Assembly (NCBI RefSeq): GCF_023336905.1
Contig: NZ_JAMBLS010000003.1
Coordinates: 62,001-126,000 of the forward strand
Direction of reading: 5' to 3'
Length of the DNA stretch: 64,000 nt
From: Bacteroides sp. ET71
GTDB lineage: Bacteria > Bacteroidota > Bacteroidia > Bacteroidales > Bacteroidaceae
A model generated the notes under the pieces. The model was given only the letters and a program-made list of their open reading frames with translations, made no database searches and was not told the DNA's origin. Shown piece after piece: positions 45,550-54,313 of this stretch (position 1 is the stretch's first letter; the number at the start of each line of letters is the position of its first letter). The position numbers were made by a program, and so were the translations under genes.

Positions 45550-46431
45550 ATGGGAAGCGAAGGCCTGCAAGAACGATACATCAATCCGTACACCGATTTC
45601 GGCTTCAAGAAGCTGTTCGGCACTGAACTGAACAAGGAACTGCTTATCAGTTTCCTCAACGCTTTGCTGCCAGACCAGCCGAACATCCGCGACGTGACTT
45701 ACCTGAACACCGAGCACCTGGGCACACAAGAGCGAGACCGCCGTGCCGTCTTCGACGTCTACTGCGAGAACGAAGACGGCGAAAAGTTCTTAGTGGAGAT
45801 GCAACGCGGCGAACAACAGTTTTTCAAGGACCGCAGCCTCTACTACACCACATTCCCCATCCGCGAGCAAGCCCCGCGAGGCAAGGGCTGGGACTATGAG
45901 TTAAAGAAGGTGTATACTATCGGCATCTTGAACTTCACCTTCGACGACACGGACGACACGTACTACCACCACGAGGTGAAACTGGTGGACATGAAGACGA
46001 AAGGCGTCTTCTACGACAAGCTGACGCTGATTTACCTTGAGATGCCCAAGTTCGAAAAGACCGAAGACCAGTTGGAAACGATGTTCGACAAGTGGATGTT
46101 CGTCCTCCAAAACCTGGGCGCGCTCATGGAACGTCCCGCCGCCTTGCAGGAGCGTGTCTTTACGCGCCTGTTCGAAGCCGCGGAGATTGCCCGCTTCTCG
46201 CGCAAGGAACTGGTGGCCTACGAGGACAGCCTGAAGGTCTACCGCGACTGGTACAGTACCATCAAAACCGCCATTGTAAAGGGGCGGAAGGAAGGTGAAG
46301 AAATCGGACGGGAGCGTGGACGAAAAGAAATGCAGCGAAACATCGCCCGTCAGATGAAAACCGACGGTCTTTCTATTGAGAGCATCGCCGGCTACACGCA
46401 CTTGTCGCCTGAAGAAATAAAGAATCTGTAA
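45550..46431 (+). CDS. Rpn-family PD-(D/E)XK nuclease / transposase-like protein
   Basis: A 293-residue protein of the RpnC/PDDEXK_2 family, annotated as recombination-promoting nucleases or putative transposases. It opens INPYTDFGFKKLFGTELNKE, and the nuclease core appears as FDVYCENEDGEKFLVEMQR with the D...ExQ residues. The C-terminal tail is a charged coiled coil (GRKEGEEIGRERGRKEMQRN) ending in SPEEIKNL, as is common in the family. It has a strong promoter of its own and stands between ribF and the HhH gene. There are no inverted repeats typical of an insertion sequence around it. Confidence 0.9.
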   Translation: MGSEGLQERYINPYTDFGFKKLFGTELNKELLISFLNALLPDQPNIRDVTYLNTEHLGTQERDRRAVFDVYCENEDGEKFLVEMQRGEQQFFKDRSLYYTTFPIREQAPRGKGWDYELKKVYTIGILNFTFDDTDDTYYHHEVKLVDMKTKGVFYDKLTLIYLEMPKFEKTEDQLETMFDKWMFVLQNLGALMERPAALQERVFTRLFEAAEIARFSRKELVAYEDSLKVYRDWYSTIKTAIVKGRKEGEEIGRERGRKEMQRNIARQMKTDGLSIESIAGYTHLSPEEIKNL

Positions 46432-46449
46432 ATTTCTTTCTCCCCCGCC

Positions 46450-47388
46450 ATGAAAAACCCACTGCGCGACCTGCTCTTCTTCTCACCGCAAGCGCAACGG
46501 GGCCTGCTGCTGCTCTGCCTGGCCATCGTAGCCTTCGCATGCCTCGTGCCGGTGTACGAACACCGTGCCCAACGTGCCGCCCAACCGGCAGCCGTCCCCG
46601 GAGAAGCATACCAAGATTTCCGCGCCGCGCTGCAGCAGGAAGCGACCGCCGGCCAATCCGATGCCGACCTCCACGCCAACAGCCTGCCCGGCGCCTCCCT
46701 GCCGGAACCGGTGCTCCGCCCTTTCCCCTTCGACCCCAACCGCGCGGACAGCGCGACGCTGCGCCGTCTGGGTCTGCCGGAGCGGACGACACAGCACATC
46801 GTGCGCTACCGCGATAAGGGCGGCCGCTTCCGACAGGCCGAAGACTTCCGGCGGATTTACGGCCTGACAGACGAACAATATGCAGCCTTGCGCCCCTTCC
46901 TCCGCCTGACACCCGCCGACACGCTTCACCCAAGGGTGCAGCCGTTGTGGGCAGGCAACCCCGGCGACAACATGCCGGAACCCGGCAAATACCCCGCAGG
47001 AACCGTGGTCGACCTGAACCGTGCGGACACCTCCGAACTCAAGAGAATCCCCGGCATCGGCAGTGCCATCGCCCGCCGCATCGCCAGCTACCGGCAGCAG
47101 TTGGGAGGCTACCACGACCTCGGACAGTTAAAGGAAATCAATCTGGACCATGAGCGGCTGCGCCCCTGGTTCTACGTAGACACCGCCGCCATCTGCCGCA
47201 TCAACCTGAACACCGCCAGCCTGGGTGCCCTGTCGCGGCATCCGTACCTGAACTTCTACCAAGCCAAAGCCATCTGGGAATACAGGCAAAAGAACGGCTC
47301 GCTGGACAAGCTGCACGCCCTGGCCCTCTTCGACGAGTTCAACGAAGCCGACCTCCGGCGACTGGCTCCCTACGTCTGTTTCGACTGA
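46450..47388 (+). CDS. membrane-anchored helix-hairpin-helix protein (ComEA-like)
   Basis: A 312-residue protein with one N-terminal transmembrane helix (about residues 17-35, RGLLLLCLAIVAFACLVPVY) and three helix-hairpin-helix modules. These are FDPNRADSATLRRLGLPERT, VVDLNRADTSELKRIPGIGS followed by AIARRIASY, and INLNTASLGALSRHPYL. ComEA binds incoming DNA at the membrane; the same role is possible here, but many Bacteroidetes have such proteins with no known function. It lies 18 bases after the Rpn gene. Confidence 0.85.
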   Translation: MKNPLRDLLFFSPQAQRGLLLLCLAIVAFACLVPVYEHRAQRAAQPAAVPGEAYQDFRAALQQEATAGQSDADLHANSLPGASLPEPVLRPFPFDPNRADSATLRRLGLPERTTQHIVRYRDKGGRFRQAEDFRRIYGLTDEQYAALRPFLRLTPADTLHPRVQPLWAGNPGDNMPEPGKYPAGTVVDLNRADTSELKRIPGIGSAIARRIASYRQQLGGYHDLGQLKEINLDHERLRPWFYVDTAAICRINLNTASLGALSRHPYLNFYQAKAIWEYRQKNGSLDKLHALALFDEFNEADLRRLAPYVCFD

Positions 47389-47480
47389 CCGGGCAAGAGC
47401 CGAGGCCACCGTCCGGAAGAAGCACGGACAGGACGCGGAAGAAGCGCGGCTCTTGTGCGCAAGAGCGAAAGCCACGGCAC
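47389..47480 (+). repeat. 22-bp-period GC-rich intergenic repeat, cluster G
   Basis: Units start at 47389, 47413, 47435 and 47457 (spacing 24, 22, 22) with cores CCGGGCAAGAGCC, CCGGAAGAAGCAC, GCGGAAGAAGCGC and GCGCAAGAGCG. They lie directly after the HhH gene stop. Confidence 0.65.
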
Positions 47481-47584
47481 ACCACTACGGCACCGGCATC
47501 AAAATGCCGCCAGAATTTGTCCGTTTCAAATAATTTTCTTTACTTCGCAAGCAATTAACGTTCTTTTGTCAACATATACAGCCC

Positions 47585-49282
47585 ATGCGCTTCATTACGA
47601 TACTTCTGCTCTGCCTGCTGCTGCCGCCTGCCGCCCTGCTTGCCTCGGTACAGCCCGGCACGGCCGAGACCGACACCCTGTCCGAAGACAAAGAGGCTCT
47701 GCGCGCTGCCGCCTTCGACTGCCTCAACCGCAACCGCCTTGACCGGGCCCGCAGCTATGCCAGGCAACTGTTCCGCCTGGCCGAACGCACCGACGACCGC
47801 CGTTTCAGCCTGCTCTACGGACACCTCATCCTGGGGCTGGCAGGCATCGAGACTGCACCGGGCACGGAAACCTACACACACTTGGAAACGGCGCGCGCAC
47901 TGGCCGAACGCTTCCAAGACCACGAAGCGCTGATGCGCGTGCTCAACGCCTTCGGCAACTATTCGATGTTCGCCAACGACGACGTCTATTCGGCCATCTC
48001 CTACTACTTTCAAGCGCTGGACGAAGCGAAGCGCGTGGACAACCGCCGCCTGTACGCCATGATTCTGTCCAACATCTCGGGCGGCTATTTCATGCGCGAA
48101 GACCCCTCCGGGCTCAAATATGCCGAAGAGGCCGTACGCATCGCCCAAGAGATTAAAGAGCCCATCCCGCTGTTCTACGCCACCTTCAACTCGGCCTTCT
48201 ACTACCTGGCCGCCGGCGACCTGCCCCACGCCCGCATCGCCATCGAAGCGCTCGAACAGATGCACGCTGCCCAAGGGTTCGGCATGAAAGCGGACATCTT
48301 CCTGCTGAAAGCCCAATACCACGAAAAGCTCGGCGAAACGGGCAAGGCCTACGAATACTACGCCCGGGCCATGGAGAGTTTCTCCGGCGCATCGGCCTCC
48401 ACCATCACGATGATTTACCTGAAGTATGCCGCCCTGCTGCGCGCTGACCACCACGCCGACGCCGCCACCCGCGTGCTGGAATACGCGCTGAGGCACATCG
48501 AAGAAAGCGGCGTGCCCATACACAAGGCACAGTTGCTCAAAGAACTGGCGCTGAGCTACCGCGAGGCCGGACAGACCGGACAAGCGCTGGACTGCGCGTT
48601 GGAATACATGGACCACCAGAACCGGCTGTTCGACGAGGTACGCGAACGCGCCATGCAGGAAGCACGCATCAAACACGACATCTACTCGCGCGAGCAGCGC
48701 ATCAGCGAACAACAAGTCGTCATCCTGGACAACCGCTACAAGATTGCCGTGCTGAGCGGCACGCTGGCGGCTGTCGTGCTGGCACTGGGGCTCACTTACT
48801 TCTTCTACCGCAAGAAGAACCGCCTCTACCGCGCCATCGTCTCGCAAAACCACGAGTACATGCAGCACGAGCAGATGCTTCTGACCCAGATAGAACAACT
48901 GCGCCAGACGGGACACCCCGCTCCCGTGCCCGCCGACAAACTGCAAGACCTGATGAACCGCTTCACGGTGCAAATGCTGGAGAACAAGCTATTCACCGAC
49001 CCGTCGCTCACCATCGCCGCCGTGGCCGAACGCCTCGACACGAACCGCACCTATCTCTCCAAGGCCATCAACGACATCACGGGGAAGTCCTTCAGCCAGT
49101 TGCTCAGCGAATACCGCATCCGCCAGGCCATCGCGGAAATCTCCGACCCGAAAGCCGACAAACCGCTGAAACAAATCGCCACCGACGTCGGTTTCAACTC
49201 ACTCTCCACCTTCTACAACACCTTCCAGGCCTCCACCGGCATGACACCCGCCCGCTACCGCTCGCAGTTGAAGGGCCGATGA
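47585..49282 (+). CDS. membrane-tethered TPR / AraC-type regulator
   Basis: A 565-residue protein. The signal peptide (MRFITILLLCLLLPPAALLA) is followed by a periplasmic part with about six degenerate TPR-like helical pairs, a transmembrane helix near residues 385-410 (IAVLSGTLAAVVLALGLTYF) and a coiled coil. The C-terminal AraC-type DNA-binding domain (about 470-565) contains LTIAAVAERLDTNRTYLSKA and PLKQIATDVGFNSLSTFYN. This is a one-component envelope-to-DNA sensor known in Bacteroidetes. The best target is the following TlpA-SusC-SusD-DsbD cluster, by position only. Confidence 0.85.
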   Translation: MRFITILLLCLLLPPAALLASVQPGTAETDTLSEDKEALRAAAFDCLNRNRLDRARSYARQLFRLAERTDDRRFSLLYGHLILGLAGIETAPGTETYTHLETARALAERFQDHEALMRVLNAFGNYSMFANDDVYSAISYYFQALDEAKRVDNRRLYAMILSNISGGYFMREDPSGLKYAEEAVRIAQEIKEPIPLFYATFNSAFYYLAAGDLPHARIAIEALEQMHAAQGFGMKADIFLLKAQYHEKLGETGKAYEYYARAMESFSGASASTITMIYLKYAALLRADHHADAATRVLEYALRHIEESGVPIHKAQLLKELALSYREAGQTGQALDCALEYMDHQNRLFDEVRERAMQEARIKHDIYSREQRISEQQVVILDNRYKIAVLSGTLAAVVLALGLTYFFYRKKNRLYRAIVSQNHEYMQHEQMLLTQIEQLRQTGHPAPVPADKLQDLMNRFTVQMLENKLFTDPSLTIAAVAERLDTNRTYLSKAINDITGKSFSQLLSEYRIRQAIAEISDPKADKPLKQIATDVGFNSLSTFYNTFQASTGMTPARYRSQLKGR

Positions 49283-49337
49283 CGCCCGTTCTTTTTTCCG
49301 CATCCGTCAAATTGACGAATCGGAAAAAGATAAGCGA

Positions 49338-49367
49338 TTGATTTTACGGTATTTTTACTTTCCTTTG
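49338..49367 (+). promoter_or_regulatory. candidate promoter of the TlpA-SusC-SusD cluster
   Basis: TTG (49338-49340) is followed after 19 bases by TTCCTTTG (49360-49367). The -7 element departs from TAnnTTTG at one base (TT for TA). It lies 37 bases before the ATG at 49404. Confidence 0.45.
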
Positions 49368-49403
49368 CCGAAAGAAAAAGTTGAACCAAAAATCAATCGA
49401 GAC

Positions 49404-50798
49404 ATGCACACATTCATTACAGACTTCCTCAAGCCGCTCGGCTTCGCCGCCCTGACGGCACTGTCCATGCACAGTTGCACCCCCAAAGCCGACGCCCCGT
49501 TGCTGGAGGGGAAAATCAACGTAACGGAACCCACCGAGCTGGCCATCGTCTACGACTACGAAGGCGAGAACATCGTGACAGAACTGACCACCGACTCGAC
49601 CGGCGCCTTCACCTACAACCCCGCACTGAAAGCGGGCGAGGCCGACCTCGTCATCTATGTCGGGCAAGACCTCTACGGCGCCTTCGTCAAGCAAGGCTGC
49701 TCGACGCACATGAGCATCGACGGCACCCGGGCCACCTTCACGGGCGACAACACCGACCGCTGCCGCTTCAACAACACCCTCTACCAGTCGTTCTCGCCCT
49801 GGACGTTCAAGCCCACGCCCGACCATCCCTTCCAGCTCGACGAATGGAACACCAACTTGCAACAAGCCTACGAACGGACGCAGAAAGCCGTCGAAGCCGT
49901 CGGCGACCCCGAAGCCCGCGCACGCTACCAACGCTTGGCCGACGCCACACACAAGTACTACACCCTGCAAATCCTCTCCCTGGACAGGATGATGAACCAG
50001 GCCGACAACGAGGCGCAGACCGACTCACTGCTGGCCACCATCGACCCCAATGCCGACGAGACACGCCTCAGCGGCCTTATCAACTACTGGTACAACCAGG
50101 CCAACCTGGTCCCAAACACGGAACGGGTGATAGACCTCACCACTTACTTCAGCAACCAGATTAACGCCATCGACAGTGCCCTGAGCAACGAAGGAAACAA
50201 ACGCAGCCTCTACAACACGCTCACCACCATGTTCTTCATGTACGAACCTTCGGACAGCGACATCACGGCCTTCCGCACTGCCATCGCCCCGCAACTGGCC
50301 AAAGCCCCCTTCATCGCCCAAGACATCGAACGACGCCTGGCCGAACGCGCCAACCAAATTAAAGACGGCGACGCCCTGCCCTCAGACCCCACCCTCGTCG
50401 CACGCGACGGGACGCGCACCACACTAAACGAGGTCATCCAAGGCAAAGTGGCCTACATCGACTTCTGGGCCACCTGGTGCGCCCCCTGCTGCCGCGAGAT
50501 TCCCTACTTCGAAAAAGTGTGGAAACAGTACAAATCCGACCCGCGCATCGTCTTCGTGAGCATCTCCCAAGACGATAATGTAAGTGCTTGGCAGGCCAAA
50601 GTGGACAAGGACCAGCCCGGATGGCCGAACTACATCTTCGAGAAAATCAGCGGAAGGCAGTTCCTCGACCGCATGGGCATCAACGCCATCCCGCGCTTCC
50701 TCATCGTGGGACGCGACGGGCGCATCATCCACGTCAACGCCGCCCGGCCTTCGGACAAGGACATCAAGAGCGTCATCGACGCCGCGCTGGCCCGCTGA
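49404..50798 (+). CDS. TlpA-like disulfide reductase, lipoprotein
   Basis: A 464-residue lipoprotein (signal MHTFITDFLKPLGFAALTAL, cysteine in SMHSC). A beta-rich N-terminal domain and a helical middle are followed by a thioredoxin domain with the active site FWATWCAPC (C359 and C362) and the cis-proline loop INAIPRFLIVGRDG. It should act in the periplasm as a thiol-disulfide oxidoreductase, likely kept reduced by the DsbD encoded three genes downstream. The start at 49404 fits the lipoprotein signal. It is 66 bases before susC. Confidence 0.88.
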   Translation: MHTFITDFLKPLGFAALTALSMHSCTPKADAPLLEGKINVTEPTELAIVYDYEGENIVTELTTDSTGAFTYNPALKAGEADLVIYVGQDLYGAFVKQGCSTHMSIDGTRATFTGDNTDRCRFNNTLYQSFSPWTFKPTPDHPFQLDEWNTNLQQAYERTQKAVEAVGDPEARARYQRLADATHKYYTLQILSLDRMMNQADNEAQTDSLLATIDPNADETRLSGLINYWYNQANLVPNTERVIDLTTYFSNQINAIDSALSNEGNKRSLYNTLTTMFFMYEPSDSDITAFRTAIAPQLAKAPFIAQDIERRLAERANQIKDGDALPSDPTLVARDGTRTTLNEVIQGKVAYIDFWATWCAPCCREIPYFEKVWKQYKSDPRIVFVSISQDDNVSAWQAKVDKDQPGWPNYIFEKISGRQFLDRMGINAIPRFLIVGRDGRIIHVNAARPSDKDIKSVIDAALAR

Positions 50799-50864
50799 CC
50801 CCGACACGCCGGGAGCCACCCGGCACATATACCTATTATATTAACCGGAAAAACGAAACTTTCC

Positions 50865-53800
50865 ATGAACAAAAAGACGAAATCTTTAGCCTATCTCCTG
50901 CTCGGACTGTTCGCCGCAGCAGGCAGTCTGTCGGCCACGGCGCAACAGACCCGTCCGCACAAGACGGTGGTGCAAGAAGTGCAAGACATCGAAAAGAAGA
51001 GCGTCGTGGGCACCGTCCTCGATGAGAATGAAGAGCCCCTGCCCGGCGCCTCCGTGCGCATCGAGGGCACGCAGATAGGCGTCATCACCGACGCCGACGG
51101 CAACTTCTCCATCATAGCCGAGGGGCGGAAGCCTGTGCTCCTCATCTCGTACATAGGCATGAAGACCGCCCGCCTCCCGCTGACGGCAGACACCAAGTAC
51201 GTGCGCGTCACCCTGCAACCGGACGTGACACTGATGGACGAGGTCATCGTGACGGGCTACCAGAACATCAAGCGCGAGAACGCCACGGGCGCCTTCCAGA
51301 GCCTCACCGCCAAGGACATGGACAAACGCTACACGGGCGACATCACGGCCAACCTTGAGGGAAAGATTCCCGGCCTGGTCACCGTCACCACCGACCGCTA
51401 CGCCACCGGTGAAGACGCCATCACCATCCGCGGCGTCGGCACGTTCAACGCCCGCACAAGCCCGCTGGTGGTGGTCGACGGCCTGCCCATCGAAGGCGGC
51501 ATCGAAAGCGTCAACCCCTACGACATCGACAACATCACCGTGCTGAAGGACGCGGCCGCAGCGGCCATCTATGGCGCACGCGCCTCGAACGGCGTCATCG
51601 TCATCTCCACCAAGCGGGCCAAGGAAGAGCGTGTCTCCATCGACTTCAACGCCGACCTCGTCGTCAGCGAAAAACAGCGGTACGACAACTTCAACTGGGC
51701 TTCGGCGGCCGACATCATTCAGTTGGAGAAATACAACTTCAACGCCATGTTGCAGGAAGACCCGAACCTGATTCAGCAACAACTGGACTACTACAACGGC
51801 GGGCGCGTCTTTAGCCAGTCGCAAGTAATGCGTTTGCTGTTGCAAAATTACCAGGGAACGCTAAGCGACGCCGACCTGAACGCTACGCTCGAACGCTGGG
51901 CTCGGAACGACTACCGCAAAGAATGGCAGGACGCGCACGACCGCACCCAAATCACCCACCAATACAATCTGGGCATCCGCGTGAAAGGCAAGTCGCTCAG
52001 CTCGAGCATCGCCATCAACTACCGCGGAGATAACCAAGGCGTGCAGCGCGAGTATGGAAACTCACTCTCCTTCAGCTACAACGGCGACCTGAAGGTGAAC
52101 AAGTGGTGGGACTTGTCCTTTGGCGTCAATGTGCTGAACAACCGCTCGAAGACGCACGCCATGAGCGAGTACGGCAACATCAATTCGTTCTCGGCCTACG
52201 AAAGCATGTACGCAGCCGACGGTTCGGGGAACCTGAACCGCATGGAGGCCGACGTCTATCCCGGCGAAGAGCCCTTCAGCAACTCCGTCTACGGCCTGAA
52301 GGACCCCACCTACAACTTTGCGGAGGAGATGAACTACAACTTCACGAAATACCGCTATACGAACGTGCGCACCCACGTGAAAACGCTGTTCCACCTGCCC
52401 GTCAAAGGTTGGACGGCCCAAGCACAGTTTCAGTACGAAGACATCAATTCGCGCTCGCAGACGCGCTACAACGCAGAGTCGCACTACATGCGGAGCCTCT
52501 ACAACCTCTACACCACGGCGCAGAGCGTGACCGAGTGGGTGGAAGACCCGAACTTCGACTGGGACGCCGCCTTCAACGACCCGAACACCGACTGGTTCGA
52601 CCCCTACCTGGGCATGATGCAGGTGACCAACACGGAGGTGAACCACGCAGTGCCCGACGGCGACCTGCTCTCGACATACAACACTTCGAGCCAGTTCTAC
52701 ACTTTCCGCGCCCAGACGCAGTACAACCGCGAGTTCGGCGCGCACGCCATCGACGTGCTGGCAGGCTTCGAGTATCGCCAGACACACACCACGACGGACA
52801 ACGACCTGAAGTATGGTTATGACCACCAGACGCAGACCAACCTCAATTTGCAGACGGACTGGGCTTTCATCAACAATCCCTACACCGGGGTGCTTGGCTC
52901 GGACTATGGCGTCTACGGCGCGCCCAGCGACTTCGACACGAGCGACGTGTTGCACCGCTACTACTCGTACTACTTCACGGCCAACTACGTGTACGACAGC
53001 CGTTACAGCCTGTTCGGCTCGTACCGCGTGGACAAGACCGACCTGTTCGGTACCGACCCGAAGTTCCGCGGACGCCCGCTCTGGTCGGTAGGTGCCAGTT
53101 GGAATGTCCACAACGAGGCGTTCCTGAAGCCCATCGACTGGATAAATGTCCTGAAGTTGCGCGCCAGCTTCGGCCTGACGGGTAACATCGACTCCAGCGT
53201 GTCGTCCTACCTGACGGCGAGCCTCGACACCAACCGCTACAACGGCGCACTGACCGGCTCGCTCCTGACGCCGCCCAACGACCAGCTTCGTTGGGAAAAG
53301 ACCGCTACGTGGAACGTCGGCCTGGACTTCGCCGTGATGAACTACCGTCTGCATGGTTCGCTGGACGTCTATCGAAAGAAAGGCAGCGACCTGCTGACCA
53401 ACACCGATCTCGACCCTACGACGGGCTGGACGTCGCTGACCATCAACAACGGGAAGATGACGAACACGGGCGTCGAACTTCAACTGCAAGGAGAAATCCT
53501 CCGGGCGCACAAGAGGCAGGACTGGGGCGTGAACCTCGGATTCAACCTGGCCTACAACAAGAACAAGGTGACGAAGGTGTCGCACTACCCGGAGTCGGGC
53601 TCGGAATACCTCAGCATGTCACTGCACGAAGGCTATCCGCTCAACTCGCTCTTCTCCATCGACTACGCGGGACTGATTGAAAAGGACGGCACGTACTTCG
53701 TGGGCTGGAGGGACAAGGACGGCGAAGTGCACACGGAATCCATCGGCAGCGGTGTGTTCACGGTGGAAGACGCTGTGTTCTCCGGCTCGTACACGCCGAC

Positions 53801-54308
53801 CATCAGCGGCGCCATCACGCCGGAGATCACTTGGAACGGGTTCAGCCTCTCCGCGATGTTTAACTTCTACGGCGGACACTACATGCGGACGGACAACGAC
53901 GTGTGGACGGCCACCATCGGCAATTCGGCGGGCTACAAGGGCGCTTTCGGCGACGCCTCCGTGCCCAAGGACTACCTGCGTTACTGGCAGGGGGATACGG
54001 ACGTGCCGGCCAACGGATACCTGGCGATTCATTATAACGACATGGACGACGCTGTCTACCGCCACACCAACGTGGAGCACGCCGGATACGTCAAGCTGCG
54101 GAACATCGTGCTGGGCTACGACTTCAGCAAGCGCGTCTGCCGTGCCATCGGGCTGAACGACCTGCGCCTGCGCTTCCAGGTGAACAACGTATGCACGTGG
54201 GCGCGCAACAGCAAGGGGCTGGACCCCGAGGCGGTGAACCCGGTGACGGGCGCCAACTACAACCGCGTGCCACGCAGCTACACGATGAGTCTTTTCTTTA
54301 ACCTCTAA
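50865..54308 (+). CDS. SusC/RagA-family TonB-dependent outer-membrane transporter
   Basis: A 1147-residue outer-membrane barrel. After the signal peptide (to ATAQQ) comes a carboxypeptidase-regulatory-like domain (VVGTVLDENEEPLPGASVRI), the TonB-box region DEVIVTGYQNIKRENATG, the plug with VDGLPIEGGIESVNPYDIDN and AAAAIYGARASNGVI, and a 22-stranded barrel ending in RSYTMSLFFNL. It works with the following SusD-like lipoprotein to import a bound substrate. No glycoside hydrolase or peptidase is adjacent, so the substrate cannot be read from the locus. Confidence 0.95.
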   Translation: MNKKTKSLAYLLLGLFAAAGSLSATAQQTRPHKTVVQEVQDIEKKSVVGTVLDENEEPLPGASVRIEGTQIGVITDADGNFSIIAEGRKPVLLISYIGMKTARLPLTADTKYVRVTLQPDVTLMDEVIVTGYQNIKRENATGAFQSLTAKDMDKRYTGDITANLEGKIPGLVTVTTDRYATGEDAITIRGVGTFNARTSPLVVVDGLPIEGGIESVNPYDIDNITVLKDAAAAAIYGARASNGVIVISTKRAKEERVSIDFNADLVVSEKQRYDNFNWASAADIIQLEKYNFNAMLQEDPNLIQQQLDYYNGGRVFSQSQVMRLLLQNYQGTLSDADLNATLERWARNDYRKEWQDAHDRTQITHQYNLGIRVKGKSLSSSIAINYRGDNQGVQREYGNSLSFSYNGDLKVNKWWDLSFGVNVLNNRSKTHAMSEYGNINSFSAYESMYAADGSGNLNRMEADVYPGEEPFSNSVYGLKDPTYNFAEEMNYNFTKYRYTNVRTHVKTLFHLPVKGWTAQAQFQYEDINSRSQTRYNAESHYMRSLYNLYTTAQSVTEWVEDPNFDWDAAFNDPNTDWFDPYLGMMQVTNTEVNHAVPDGDLLSTYNTSSQFYTFRAQTQYNREFGAHAIDVLAGFEYRQTHTTTDNDLKYGYDHQTQTNLNLQTDWAFINNPYTGVLGSDYGVYGAPSDFDTSDVLHRYYSYYFTANYVYDSRYSLFGSYRVDKTDLFGTDPKFRGRPLWSVGASWNVHNEAFLKPIDWINVLKLRASFGLTGNIDSSVSSYLTASLDTNRYNGALTGSLLTPPNDQLRWEKTATWNVGLDFAVMNYRLHGSLDVYRKKGSDLLTNTDLDPTTGWTSLTINNGKMTNTGVELQLQGEILRAHKRQDWGVNLGFNLAYNKNKVTKVSHYPESGSEYLSMSLHEGYPLNSLFSIDYAGLIEKDGTYFVGWRDKDGEVHTESIGSGVFTVEDAVFSGSYTPTISGAITPEITWNGFSLSAMFNFYGGHYMRTDNDVWTATIGNSAGYKGAFGDASVPKDYLRYWQGDTDVPANGYLAIHYNDMDDAVYRHTNVEHAGYVKLRNIVLGYDFSKRVCRAIGLNDLRLRFQVNNVCTWARNSKGLDPEAVNPVTGANYNRVPRSYTMSLFFNL

Positions 54309-54313
54309 AACGT

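Noticed and set aside
45550-46431. Insertion sequence around the Rpn-family gene
   Set aside because: No terminal inverted repeats or target duplications were seen on either side; the neighbours are intact.
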